The translations under genes and the position numbers were made by a program. The notes under the pieces were generated by a model. That model was given only the letters and a program-made list of their open reading frames with translations. It did no database searches and had not been told where the DNA came from. A stretch of DNA of 64,000 bases. Source: JBFMFH01 sp040752275 (GTDB lineage: Bacteria > Acidobacteriota > Vicinamibacteria > Vicinamibacterales > JAKQTR01). Where the stretch lies: NCBI GenBank assembly GCA_040752275.1, contig JBFMFH010000062.1:124001-188000 (forward strand), read 5' to 3'. Below, in pieces: positions 8,421 through 17,019 of the stretch; positions within the stretch are counted from its first letter, which is position 1; each line of letters begins with the position of its first letter.

Positions 8421-9638
8421 TCAGTCCTTCCCGGCGTGTGCGGGAGTCTGCCGAGTGACGCCGGCGGCCTCGAGCCGGCCAATCTCGTCGGGCGTGAGAC
8501 CTAGCACATCCTCGAGGATCGCGGAGGTGTGTTCGCCCAGCCGGGGGGGTGGAGATGTGACGCGGCCCGGCGTCGCGGACAGCTTCACCGGAACGCCAAG
8601 CACCTTCAACGGCCCGGCGGACGGGTGCAAGACGTCTTCGACCATGCCGCGAGCCAGCAACTGGGGATCGACGAGGACCTCGTCGAGCGACCGCACCGAG
8701 GCGCATGGCACGCCGGCCGGCACCAGCAGGTCGATCCACGCCTGACGTGTCTTGCCCGCGAGCGCCCGCTCGAGCGGGGGACGCAGACTGCCGTAGTTCC
8801 TGACGCGCGCCTCGTTGGTCGCGAACCGTTCATCGTCGGCCAGCGCCACGAGACCCGTCACGCGGCAGAAGGCCTGCCACTGCCCGTCGTTGCCGACGGC
8901 GAGCACCAGGACGCCGTCGGCCGCGTCGAACGTGTCGTACGGCGCGATGCTCGGGTGGCGATTCCCCAGGCGGGTGGGCGCACGACCTGTGGTGAAGAAG
9001 ATACCGGCCTGGTAGGTGAGCAGCGCCGCGACCGAGTCGAGCAGGCTCACGTCGACGTGCTGGCCCCGGCGGGTCCGACCCCGGGCGAGCAGGGCGAGCA
9101 GAACACCCTGGGTGGCGAGCAGGCCGGCCGCGATGTCCGCGATGGCCACGCCGAGGCGATAGGGCTCGCCGCCGTCAGGGCCCGTGAGGCTCATCAGTCC
9201 GCCTTCCGCCTGCGCCACGGCGTCGTAGCCTGGCCGATCCCGGTGGGGGCCGCTGGACCCGTAGCCGGTGATCGAACAGTAGACCAGGCGCGGATGGCGC
9301 GCCGCGAGGTCGCCGTACGCCAGTCCGAGGCCGCTGAGGGTGCCGGGTGAAAAGTTCTCGACCAGCACATCGGCCCGCTCGATCAGCCGGTCCAGGACGG
9401 ACCGGCCATCCGGGTGCTTGAAATCGAGCGCGACGCTCTCTTTGTTGCGATTCAGGCTCAGGAAGTAGGAACTCTCCCCGGCGATGAAAGGCGGACCCCA
9501 GGCGCGTGTGTCGTCGCCGCCGCCGATCCGCTCGATCTTGATGACCCTGGCGCCCATGTCGGCCAGCTGCATGGTACAGAACGGGCCCGCCAGGACTCGG
9601 GTGAGGTCGAGCACGGTGCAGCCGTCGAGAGGACGCAT
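8421..9638 (-). CDS. CaiB/BaiF (family III) CoA transferase
   Basis: A 405-residue protein of usual length. The N-terminus PLDGCTVLDLTRVLAGPFCTMQLADMGARVIKIE is characteristic, followed by NRNKESVALDFK, the catalytic aspartate region RPGYDAVAQAEGGLMS and ADIAAGLLATQGVLLALLAR. Such enzymes move CoA between carboxylic acids through an aspartyl-CoA thioester. The substrate is unknown. The next gene upstream is homoserine dehydrogenase, three bases away, and an aminotransferase follows, so a role near amino-acid or branched-acid metabolism is possible but not shown. Confidence 0.9.
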   Translation of the reverse strand: MRPLDGCTVLDLTRVLAGPFCTMQLADMGARVIKIERIGGGDDTRAWGPPFIAGESSYFLSLNRNKESVALDFKHPDGRSVLDRLIERADVLVENFSPGTLSGLGLAYGDLAARHPRLVYCSITGYGSSGPHRDRPGYDAVAQAEGGLMSLTGPDGGEPYRLGVAIADIAAGLLATQGVLLALLARGRTRRGQHVDVSLLDSVAALLTYQAGIFFTTGRAPTRLGNRHPSIAPYDTFDAADGVLVLAVGNDGQWQAFCRVTGLVALADDERFATNEARVRNYGSLRPPLERALAGKTRQAWIDLLVPAGVPCASVRSLDEVLVDPQLLARGMVEDVLHPSAGPLKVLGVPVKLSATPGRVTSPPPRLGEHTSAILEDVLGLTPDEIGRLEAAGVTRQTPAHAGKD

Positions 9639-9641
9639 CGG

Positions 9642-10736
9642 TCACTCAGCCTCTCCCACCCTGCGCGCGATCGTAACGAGGTCGCTGACCAGCGCATACG
9701 CCGTCTGATGCAGGCCGCCTTCCATCTGGAGGATCCCCAGCTCTCCGAGAACATCGGTCTGAAGCACGAGCAGGTTCTGCATGCCCGACAGGCCCGCGAG
9801 CGGGTCGTGCTCGTCGAGCTCGACGGGCTCGACGCGTCCGTACGCCTGGCCGTCCCGGCGCTCGGCTGTCGCGACGAGCCGCAGCCGGCGGCCACGCGCC
9901 ATGGCTGCCTGTACCCGCGCGCGCGTGATCCCGCCGATGCCGGTGCGCGGGATGACCCGCGGATTGGTCGAGCCGCGCATCAGGACGTTGATGAGGGCGG
10001 CCGTCTTGGCGGCCGCATCCCAGCCGTCGATGTCGAAGGACGGGTCCGCTTCGGCGATGCCAGCCCGCTGCATGTCGTCGAGTGCCTCGTCGAACTCGCG
10101 GCCCCCCTCCATGGCGGTCAGGATGTGGTTGGTCGTGCTGTTGATCACGCCGCGGAAGCCCGAGATCTCGGCCACGGGCAGGGTCTCGCGCACCAGGTTG
10201 AAGACCGGGCAGCCGTCCATCACGGCCCCTTCGAACAGGAACTCGAGACCCGCAGCCTCCGCCACGGCGCACAACTCCCGGTACGCGAAGGCGACCGGGC
10301 CCTTGTTTGCGGTCACGACGTGCGCGCCGGCCCGCAAGGCCGTAGTCGCGTGATCAATCGCCGGCTGGCCGCGGGCGATGTCGAGCAGCGTCGTCTCCAC
10401 GACGACCAGGTGCTGCAACCGCCGCCGGCGAAGATCCGTCGTGGCATGCCTGATGAGCTCGATACCCGACGCATCGGCCGCGAGCGTGCGATCGGCATCC
10501 ACCTGCGACAGAGGCGCGAGGGATGCTCCGTTCTCGACAATGCGCAACGCCCGTTCGAGATCGAGGCCGCGGCCGTCGAAGGTGGAGCCGTGGTGACGGG
10601 TCGCGATGCCGACCACGCGCCAGCTCAGACCGTAGTCGCGGCGCAGTCGCACCGACTTCTCCTGCAGAAGCCGGCCGAACCGGCGTCCGACGTGGCCGAA
10701 GCCAATCAGGATCAGATCGAGGTAGACCACGGCCAA
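9642..10736 (-). CDS. hom: Homoserine dehydrogenase
   Basis: A 364-residue protein that reduces aspartate semialdehyde to homoserine (threonine/methionine pathway). The Rossmann motif IGFGHVGRRFGRLL is at the N-terminus. VVTANKGPVAFAY carries the catalytic-region lysine, and GVINSTTNHILTAM, AGIAEADPSFDIDGWDAAAK and the second substrate lysine are all present. It lacks the C-terminal ACT domain found in longer forms. The start is TTG 10736; GTG 10730 is equally possible, and neither has a clear ribosome-binding site. It is co-directional with the CoA transferase and aminotransferase. Confidence 0.9.
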   Translation of the reverse strand: MAVVYLDLILIGFGHVGRRFGRLLQEKSVRLRRDYGLSWRVVGIATRHHGSTFDGRGLDLERALRIVENGASLAPLSQVDADRTLAADASGIELIRHATTDLRRRRLQHLVVVETTLLDIARGQPAIDHATTALRAGAHVVTANKGPVAFAYRELCAVAEAAGLEFLFEGAVMDGCPVFNLVRETLPVAEISGFRGVINSTTNHILTAMEGGREFDEALDDMQRAGIAEADPSFDIDGWDAAAKTAALINVLMRGSTNPRVIPRTGIGGITRARVQAAMARGRRLRLVATAERRDGQAYGRVEPVELDEHDPLAGLSGMQNLLVLQTDVLGELGILQMEGGLHQTAYALVSDLVTIARRVGEAE

Positions 10737-10757
10737 AGATTGTAGACCACGTTACGC

Positions 10758-11906
10758 TCAGGCACGCCGCGGCACGCCCGAGCCGGCATCCTCGTTCAGC
10801 AGGGCGGTCACTCTGTCCAGCGCGCTGCGAAGGTACGTCGTCTCGCTCCCGAACCCGATTCGCAGGTAGCCGTCCATGCCGAAATGATCGCCCGGCACGA
10901 TGAGAACGCTCTTCTCGACCCGGAGACGATCGACAAGTGCCGTCGAGTTGACCGGGTCGTGATACCGCACGTAGACGATGGCGCCGGCGTCGGGCGGCAC
11001 GTAGCTGAAGCGTTCGGGGTGATGGTCGAGCCAGTCCGCTATCACAGGCAGATTGGTGCGAAGGATGCGGCGCGTGCGATCGAGAATCCGCGCGCGCACC
11101 GGAGGCTCGAGCGCCGCAATGGCGAGCCGATCGCTGATCGCGCCGGGGCCGATCGACGTATAGTCGTGGTGCGACCACGTGGCGCCGACCAGTTCGGGCG
11201 TGCTGGCGATCCAGCCGATCCGCAGCCCGGGCAGACCGTATGCCTTCGACAGCCCGCTCGTGATGATGACGCGTTCGTAGCGTCCCCAGGCCGTCGGGGT
11301 CTCCACGCCATCCACCTCGGCCCCACGGTAGATCTCGTCGGACACGACCCAGGCCCCGACGCGGCCGGCGATGGCGCAGACGCCGTCGAGGAACTCCTCG
11401 CCGTAGCGGGCGCCGGTCGGGTTGTTCGGGTTGCAGATGAGGATGAGGCGCGTGCGGCTCGTCACGAGCCTGCGGAGGTGGTCGATGTCGGCGACCCATC
11501 GCCTCGCCGACTCGGAAAAGCGCAGCGGCCAGGGCCTGAGCGTGGCGCCGAACCCCTCTGCCAGCCCCAGGGTCTGCCCGTAGTTGGGCACCATGATGAC
11601 CACCTCGTCCCCGGCCTCGACGAGATGCCAGAGGGTGACGAAGTTGGCTTCGGATCCGCCGTTGGTGACCTCGATGTTGTCGATGGTCGCGCCCGGATAC
11701 ATGGCGGCAATGCGCTCCCGAAGAGGAATCGTGCCGTTCGACTGCGGGTACACCAGCTCCTGCGCCAGCAATGCCGATCGGTCCGCAGCGTCGACCACCA
11801 GCTCCTCGACGCGCATGGGATGCACGCCGCTCTCCGACAGGTTGAAATCCACCAGGTTCTCGTAGGTGGATTGCATGCGTTCCATCGCAAACAAAGGCAC
11901 TCGCAT
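10758..11906 (-). CDS. Pyridoxal-phosphate aminotransferase, class I/II
   Basis: A 382-residue fold-type I aminotransferase. Visible motifs are TNGGSEANF (PLP phosphate region), CNPNNPTGA, DEIYRG, and the PLP lysine in SGLSKAYGLPGLRIGW, with a C-terminal arginine in LRIGFGSE. The substrate is not evident; the arrangement resembles broad-specificity aspartate or branched-chain types. It is the first gene of a three- or four-gene minus-strand cluster with hom and the CoA transferase. Its upstream region is a long 7-bp repeat array rather than a clear promoter. Confidence 0.88.
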   Translation of the reverse strand: MRVPLFAMERMQSTYENLVDFNLSESGVHPMRVEELVVDAADRSALLAQELVYPQSNGTIPLRERIAAMYPGATIDNIEVTNGGSEANFVTLWHLVEAGDEVVIMVPNYGQTLGLAEGFGATLRPWPLRFSESARRWVADIDHLRRLVTSRTRLILICNPNNPTGARYGEEFLDGVCAIAGRVGAWVVSDEIYRGAEVDGVETPTAWGRYERVIITSGLSKAYGLPGLRIGWIASTPELVGATWSHHDYTSIGPGAISDRLAIAALEPPVRARILDRTRRILRTNLPVIADWLDHHPERFSYVPPDAGAIVYVRYHDPVNSTALVDRLRVEKSVLIVPGDHFGMDGYLRIGFGSETTYLRSALDRVTALLNEDAGSGVPRRA

Positions 11907-11945
11907 CGGTGACTCCTGCAGGTTGGGACTGACGCTGTACAGAAT

Positions 11946-12042
<97 letters not shown>

Positions 12043-12065
12043 GTTCAGCTATACTGCCGCTCTGC

Positions 12066-12854
12066 ATGGCGACCGCGCTCGTTCCCGACCTCGCGACGAT
12101 CCCCGCCGGCCCGTTTGTCATGGGCGCCGATCACGGCCGCGACAACGAGCGGCCCGCACACGAGGTCACGCTCGACAGCTTCACCATTGGCGCCACGGTC
12201 GTCACCAACGCGGAATACCTCCGGTTCGTGCGCTCGGTCCGGCACCGCCCTCCGGGCGTCCACGAGCTGCCGGTCGTCGTCCGGCCGCTCCAGGAGATCC
12301 GTTTTCGGGAGTTCGCCGCGCCTTACACCTGGCAGGAGGGCGAGCCTCCAGCAGGAAGAAGCGACCATCCCGTCGTCCTCGTGGGACTTGACGACGCCCG
12401 GGACTACTGCCGGTGGCTCTCGGCCGAGACGGGCCGGGCCTTCAGGCTGCCTACAGAGGCCGAGTGGGAGAAGGCCGCACGAGGGGGGGTGAGCGGGCAA
12501 CGGTATCCCTGGGGAGACGACATCGACGTGTCGCGGGCCAACTTCCTCGCCAATCCGTCGTCCAAGCCCCGGCAGGGCACGTCGCCGGTCCGGACGTTCC
12601 CGCCGAATGGATACGGACTGCACGACGCGGCCGGCAACGTCTGGGAGTGGGTCTCGGACTGGTACCGGAGCGACTACTACTCCGTCAGCCCGATGTCGAA
12701 CCCCACCGGTCCGGCAACGGGCGCCCTGCGCCTGGTGCGCGGCGGCTCGTGGACGAACGACGATGTGGACTTTCTGCGTTGCGCGTTCCGCCATCCCGTG
12801 CCGCCCGACACGTATTCGTACAGCATCGGATTCCGGGTCGTGTGCGTGGGGTAG
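12066..12854 (+). CDS. Formylglycine-generating-enzyme-family (SUMF1-like) protein
   Basis: A 262-residue protein of the FGE-sulfatase fold, spanning IPAGPFVMGADHGRDNERPAHEVTLDSF, NAEYLRFV, HPVVLVGLDDARDYCRWLS, RLPTEAEWEKAARGG, YPWGDD, NVWEWVSDWY, RLVRGGSWTND and IGFRVV. True FGEs use a C-terminal cysteine pair; here LRCAFRH keeps one cysteine, so oxidase activity is uncertain. Other family members act in ergothioneine synthesis or only bind ligand. No sulfatase gene is nearby. There is no signal peptide. Some 37 bases with a short heptamer repeat separate it from moeB. Confidence 0.8.
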   Translation: MATALVPDLATIPAGPFVMGADHGRDNERPAHEVTLDSFTIGATVVTNAEYLRFVRSVRHRPPGVHELPVVVRPLQEIRFREFAAPYTWQEGEPPAGRSDHPVVLVGLDDARDYCRWLSAETGRAFRLPTEAEWEKAARGGVSGQRYPWGDDIDVSRANFLANPSSKPRQGTSPVRTFPPNGYGLHDAAGNVWEWVSDWYRSDYYSVSPMSNPTGPATGALRLVRGGSWTNDDVDFLRCAFRHPVPPDTYSYSIGFRVVCVG

Positions 12855-12860
12855 GGGGAG

Positions 12861-12881
12861 ACAGGAGTCAGGAGTCAGGAG
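12861..12881. repeat. Short 7-bp repeat (GGAGTCA) array
   Basis: Two to three GGAGTCA units sit between the stop of the FGE-like gene and the GTG start of moeB. They are the same unit as in the large array at 11946-12042. Confidence 0.75.
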
Positions 12882-12891
12882 AAGGGGCCCC

Positions 12892-14079
12892 GTGTGGAAC
12901 ACCTTCGGTAGACGCCAGTTGCCCGACCTGAGCCGCGAGGAGCTCTCTCGATACTCCCGCCACATCATCCTGCCGGAGGTCGGCGAGACAGGCCAGCGGA
13001 AACTCAAGGCCGCGAGGATCCTCTGTGTCGGCACCGGCGGATTGGGATCGCCGGTGTCGATGTACCTCGCAGCGGCTGGCGTCGGAACACTGGGGCTCGT
13101 CGACTTCGATGTCGTCGAGTTCCACAACCTGCAGCGGCAGATCGTCCACGGCACGCCTGATGTCGGCAAGCCCAAGCTGCAATCCGCGCGCGCCCGGCTG
13201 GATGCCATCAACCCGGGCGTGAAACTGGACTTGCACGACGGTCCACTGAATGCCGGCAATGCCCTCCGCATCCTGGGGGAGTACGACGTTGTCGTCGATG
13301 GAACGGACAACTTCCCCGCCCGGTACCTGATCAACGACGCATGCGTGATGCTCGGCAGGCCGGAAGTCTACGGGGCGATCTTCCGCTTCGACGGACAGGC
13401 ATCCGTGTTCGCTACGCCGGTCGGACCGTGCTACCGCTGTGTGTATCCCGAACCGCCGCCTCCGGGCCTGGTGCCGTCGTGCGCGGAGGCTGGTGTGTTT
13501 GGAGCGCTGCCGGGTGTCATCGGCACGATCCAGGCTACCGAGGCGATCAAGCTCGTCCTCGGTGTCGGGGAGACGCTTGCCGGGCGGCTGCTCATCTACG
13601 ATGCGCTCCGCCTGCACTTCCGCGAGCTCAGAGTCAAGCGGAACCCTGCCTGTCCCGTCTGTGGCGATACACCGTCGATTAGGGAACTCATCGACTACGA
13701 GGCGTTCTGTGGGATGAGCGCCGCCGAGCCGCTCCCAGCCGAGGTGGCACCTGGGGAGCTTCCCATGGAGATCACCGTCGAGGAGCTGAAGACCAGAATC
13801 GACGGCGGCGAGCGCCTGACGCTCGTCGATGTGCGCGAGCACTACGAGCATCGGATCGTCCACCTGCCCGGTGCCACGCTGATACCCATGGGCGAGCTGA
13901 TCGCGCGGCAGCAGGAACTGAACCCGGACGACGAACTCATCATCTACTGTCACTTTGGCATCCGGAGCCTCAAGGCGGCGGCCTACCTGCGCCACGAGGG
14001 GTTCGAGAAGGCCCGGAGCCTGCGCGGGGGGATCGACGACTGGTCGAGGCGGGTGGACCGCTCGATGCCGACCTACTGA
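12892..14079 (+). CDS. moeB: MoeB/ThiF-type adenylyltransferase with C-terminal rhodanese
   Basis: A 395-residue two-domain protein. The E1-like domain (about residues 12-270) has RYSRHIILPEVG, the nucleotide loop GTGGLGSP (48-55), DGTDNFPARYLIND and two zinc CxxC pairs (CYRC, CPVC). The rhodanese domain (about 295-395) has DVREHYEHRIVHLPGA and an active-site cysteine in IIYCHFGIRS. Together they adenylate the C-terminus of a small sulfur carrier (MoaD/ThiS type) and pass it sulfur, like eukaryotic MOCS3. The start is GTG 12892; the frame upstream is the shadow of the previous gene. It stands upstream of the isc operon, whose IscS can supply persulfide sulfur. Confidence 0.9.
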   Translation: MWNTFGRRQLPDLSREELSRYSRHIILPEVGETGQRKLKAARILCVGTGGLGSPVSMYLAAAGVGTLGLVDFDVVEFHNLQRQIVHGTPDVGKPKLQSARARLDAINPGVKLDLHDGPLNAGNALRILGEYDVVVDGTDNFPARYLINDACVMLGRPEVYGAIFRFDGQASVFATPVGPCYRCVYPEPPPPGLVPSCAEAGVFGALPGVIGTIQATEAIKLVLGVGETLAGRLLIYDALRLHFRELRVKRNPACPVCGDTPSIRELIDYEAFCGMSAAEPLPAEVAPGELPMEITVEELKTRIDGGERLTLVDVREHYEHRIVHLPGATLIPMGELIARQQELNPDDELIIYCHFGIRSLKAAAYLRHEGFEKARSLRGGIDDWSRRVDRSMPTY

Positions 14080-14104
14080 CGTGAGAGGGCTCTGACCCGC
14101 GCCC

Positions 14105-14133
14105 TTGACCCGGATTGCTGGTCATTCTAATAT
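14105..14133 (+). promoter_or_regulatory. Sigma-70-type promoter of the isc operon
   Basis: The -35 box TTGACC (14105-14110) and -10 box TAATAT (14128-14133) are separated by 17 bases, near consensus, in a locally AT-rich stretch of a GC-rich region. It faces the Rrf2 regulator at 14212. Sequence just downstream of the -10 (about 14134-14150, GGACTTGAGCGGTC) is a candidate for autoregulator binding, but no clear palindrome is seen. Confidence 0.75.
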
Positions 14134-14211
14134 AGGACTTGAGCGGTCGCATTTATTTCCGACCATGCTGGTCCGGGAAGATCGCCAGCGGGTCAGGGTG
14201 CGGGCCCGACG

Positions 14212-14661
14212 ATGTTGAGACTGTCCAAGAAGACCGACTATGCGCTCATGGCGATGGCACACCTGGCCGTCAAGCCGGGGTCGTCGAGCGCCCGCGAGAT
14301 TGCGGAGGCCTACGACATCCCGATCGAGCTGATGGCGAAGGTGCTGCAGCGGCTGACGCGGCGTGGGCTGCTCGTCTCGCAGCAGGGCACGCGCGGCGGG
14401 TATCAGCTCGCGCGAGCGGCCGGCGACATCTCGGTGGCCGACGTCATCCAGGCGATCGACGGACCAGTGGCGGTCACGGCGTGCTCGGCCCATGCGGACC
14501 GCTGCGGGCAGTTCGAGAAGTGCAACGTACGGGACCCGCTGCATCGGATTCGCGAGGTCATCGTCTCGGCGCTGGCGGCGACGACGCTCGACGAGCTCGC
14601 CAGCGACACCGCCGTCGCGCCCGCCGAGCCGGCGCGACTCCTGGCGGTGCCGGTGAGGTAG
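14212..14661 (+). CDS. iscR: Rrf2-family Fe-S regulator (IscR-like)
   Basis: A 149-residue winged-helix protein (LSKKTDYALMAMAHLA, then the wing QQGTRGGYQLAR). Cysteines at 91, 98 and 104 have nearly the spacing of the 2Fe-2S ligands of E. coli IscR (92/98/104), so it probably senses Fe-S status and controls the operon it heads. The symbol rests on those cysteines and on the position before iscS. The start codon has no strong ribosome-binding site. Confidence 0.88.
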   Translation: MLRLSKKTDYALMAMAHLAVKPGSSSAREIAEAYDIPIELMAKVLQRLTRRGLLVSQQGTRGGYQLARAAGDISVADVIQAIDGPVAVTACSAHADRCGQFEKCNVRDPLHRIREVIVSALAATTLDELASDTAVAPAEPARLLAVPVR

Positions 14662-14765
14662 AGCCGGGTGTGTTCGTGTCGCGAGCGGTGCGGGAGGACG
14701 CGCTCGGAGGTGCCATGCCGGAGCCCGGGAGGGCTGGGGCGGGCCGAGCGAGCCGCGAGGAAGTC

Positions 14766-15983
14766 ATGCTGAAGTTCCCGATTTACTTCGACAATCACGC
14801 CACGACGCCGGTCGACCCGCGTGTGGTCGAGACGATGCTGCCGTACTTCACCGAACGATTCGGGAACGCGGCGAGCCGGAATCACCGGTTCGGCTGGGAA
14901 GCCGAGGAGGCGGTCGAGCACGCGCGAAAGCAGATTGCGGAGCTGATTGGGGCGACACCGAAGGAGATCGTCTTCACGAGCGGGGCCACCGAGTCCGACA
15001 ACCTGGCGGTGAAGGGCGCGGCCCACATGTACCGCGAGAAAGGCGACCACATCATGACCGTGGTCACCGAACACAAGGCGATCATCGACACCTGCAAGCG
15101 CCTCGAGAAGGAGGGCTTCCGGGTGACGTACCTCCCGGTGCGCAAGGACGGGCTGGTCGACCTCGACCAGCTCCGCGATGCCATCACGGACAGGACCACC
15201 GTGATCTCGATCATGGCGGCCAACAACGAGATTGGTGTCCTGCAACCCGTCGCGGAGATCGGTGCCATCGCCCGCGAGCGGGGCGTGCTCTTCCACACCG
15301 ACGCCGTGCAAGCCGCCGGCAAGGTGCCGTTCGACGTCAACGAGATGCACATCGACATGGCGTCGCTCTCGGCGCACAAGATCTACGGCCCGAAAGGCGT
15401 CGGCGCCCTGTACGTGCGGCGCCGGAACCCGCGTGTCCTGCTGACGCCGATCATCGACGGCGGCGGCCACGAGCGGGGCATGCGGTCCGGCACGCTGAAC
15501 GTCCCCGGCATCGTCGGGTTCGGGAAGGCGTGCGAGATCTGCCGGCAGGAGATGGCATCCGAGAGCGTGTCTGTGCGCGGACTGCGCGACCGGCTCTACG
15601 CGAAGCTGACCGCCGAACTCGACGAACTGTACGTGAACGGCTCGATGGAGCACCGGCTTCCGGGCAATCTCAACATCAGCTTCGCGTACGTCGAGGGCGA
15701 GTCCCTGTTGATGGGGATCAACGACGTGGCGGTGTCGTCTGGCTCGGCTTGCACGTCCGCCAGCCTCGAGCCGTCCTACGTCCTCAAGGCTCTCGGGACG
15801 GGCGACGAGCTGGCGCACTCGTCGATCCGTTTCGGCATCGGGCGGTTCAACACCGAAGAGGAAGTCGACTACGTTGCCGGCAAGCTGGTGAGCGTCGTGA
15901 ACAAGCTGCGAGAGATGTCGCCGCTCTACGAGATGGTGAAGGAAGGCGTCGATCTCTCGAAGGTGCAGTGGCAGGCGGATTAG
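14766..15983 (+). CDS. iscS: Cysteine desulfurase
   Basis: A 405-residue group-I cysteine desulfurase that takes sulfur from cysteine as an enzyme persulfide and gives it to IscU and other acceptors. The start is ATG 14766 with GAGGAAG upstream. Key sites are YFDNHATTPVDPR, VTEHKAIID, NNEIGVLQP, HTDAVQAAGK, the PLP lysine at ~205 in SAHKIYGPKG and the catalytic Cys at ~329 in SSGSACTSASLEPS. Positions match E. coli IscS closely. iscU follows 50 bases later. Confidence 0.95.
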   Translation: MLKFPIYFDNHATTPVDPRVVETMLPYFTERFGNAASRNHRFGWEAEEAVEHARKQIAELIGATPKEIVFTSGATESDNLAVKGAAHMYREKGDHIMTVVTEHKAIIDTCKRLEKEGFRVTYLPVRKDGLVDLDQLRDAITDRTTVISIMAANNEIGVLQPVAEIGAIARERGVLFHTDAVQAAGKVPFDVNEMHIDMASLSAHKIYGPKGVGALYVRRRNPRVLLTPIIDGGGHERGMRSGTLNVPGIVGFGKACEICRQEMASESVSVRGLRDRLYAKLTAELDELYVNGSMEHRLPGNLNISFAYVEGESLLMGINDVAVSSGSACTSASLEPSYVLKALGTGDELAHSSIRFGIGRFNTEEEVDYVAGKLVSVVNKLREMSPLYEMVKEGVDLSKVQWQAD

Positions 15984-16033
15984 TGCAAGCGACAGGCGGC
16001 GGGCGTCAGGCGACAGGGACGGGAGCTGGAGAG

Positions 16034-16459
16034 ATGGCGTATTCGGACAAGGTCGTTGATCACTACAACAACCCCCGCAACGTGGGGTCGCTGCCGAAGG
16101 GCGATCCGAACGTGGGCACAGGGCTGGTCGGCGCACCGGAGTGCGGCGACGTGATGAAGCTGCAGGTCAAGGTGAACCCCGATACGGGCGTCATCGACGA
16201 GGCGAAGTTCAAGACGTTCGGCTGCGGATCGGCGATTGCGAGTTCGAGTCTCGCGACCGAGTGGCTCCGGGGCAAGACGGTTGACGAAGCGCTGGCCATC
16301 AAGAACACCGACATCGTGGCCGAGTTGAGCCTGCCGCCCGTGAAGATCCACTGCTCGGTCCTGGCGGAGGACGCCATCAAGGCGGCGATTGCGGACTTCA
16401 AGCAGAAGCAGAACGGCCGGCCCGCGGCGGCGGGCGAGGCCATTCAGCAGGCGAAGTAG
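16034..16459 (+). CDS. iscU: Fe-S cluster assembly scaffold
   Basis: A 141-residue scaffold on which 2Fe-2S clusters are built. Ligand cysteines are C37 (PECGD), C64 (FGCGSAIASSS) and C107 (HCSVLAEDA), and the LPPVK motif at 100-104 is the HscA recognition site. All align with E. coli IscU. The C-terminal 15 residues are a low-complexity extension (RPAAAGEA). iscA follows four bases after the stop. Confidence 0.96.
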   Translation: MAYSDKVVDHYNNPRNVGSLPKGDPNVGTGLVGAPECGDVMKLQVKVNPDTGVIDEAKFKTFGCGSAIASSSLATEWLRGKTVDEALAIKNTDIVAELSLPPVKIHCSVLAEDAIKAAIADFKQKQNGRPAAAGEAIQQAK

Positions 16460-16463
16460 GGCC

Positions 16464-16808
16464 ATGGACAGCACAGCAGCGACAATCCAGATCACCGACG
16501 CGGCCGCGGCGCACATCCGAAAGCTGATGGCGAAGCAGGGCATCACCGAGGGCGGGCTTCGAGTCGGCATCAAGGGCGGGGGGTGCTCGGGCCTCAGTTA
16601 CACCTTCAGTTGGGAGAGGGAAGCCAGGCTCGGCGACGAGATCATCGAGGGGCCCGGCGACATCCGGGTGTTTGTCGACAAGAAGAGCCTGTTGTACCTG
16701 CGAGGGACGACGCTCGAGATGGACCCGGCGCTCATGGGCAAGGGGTTGCACTTCATCAACCCCAACGCCAAAGCGAGCTGCGGGTGCGGATCCTCGTTCA
16801 GTGCGTAG
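16464..16808 (+). CDS. iscA: A-type Fe-S carrier
   Basis: A 114-residue HesB/IscA-family protein with the three conserved cysteines at 41 (GGGCSGLSY), 106 and 108 (SCGCGSSF). It transfers Fe-S clusters or iron to target proteins. The start is ATG 16464, four bases after iscU. A strong hairpin follows about 80 bases beyond its stop and separates it from hscB. Confidence 0.94.
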   Translation: MDSTAATIQITDAAAAHIRKLMAKQGITEGGLRVGIKGGGCSGLSYTFSWEREARLGDEIIEGPGDIRVFVDKKSLLYLRGTTLEMDPALMGKGLHFINPNAKASCGCGSSFSA

Positions 16809-16890
16809 TGCGACGCGAAGGTGTCGCTGATCGGCATGGTGCTCGGACCGACATCCACGCTGGCCCCCAAGCGCCGGTTCGAGCCCGTCG

Positions 16891-16918
16891 AAGCCCCGCC
16901 GGGAAACCGGCGGGGCTT
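16891..16918 (+). terminator. Strong GNRA hairpin between iscA and hscB
   Basis: A perfect 12-bp stem (AAGCCCCGCCGG paired with CCGGCGGGGCTT) closed by a GAAA tetraloop, then GCGTTTCC. The T-run is short, so it may act as a partial terminator, an RNA-processing site or a 3' stabiliser inside the isc operon. The same inverted sequence would form on the other strand. Confidence 0.7.
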
Positions 16919-17019
16919 GCGTTTCCGGGAGTCGCCATCGGCGTGACGAGCCAGGCCGGCCTTCCCGCGGGCGGGAATCGCCGGGGCCGCGCTGCCGCAG
17001 ACCCGGGTGGGGCACGTCC

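Noticed and set aside
12066..12854. True sulfatase-activating FGE
   Set aside because: The fold fits, but the paired active-site cysteines are not both evident and no sulfatase is adjacent, so only the family is claimed.
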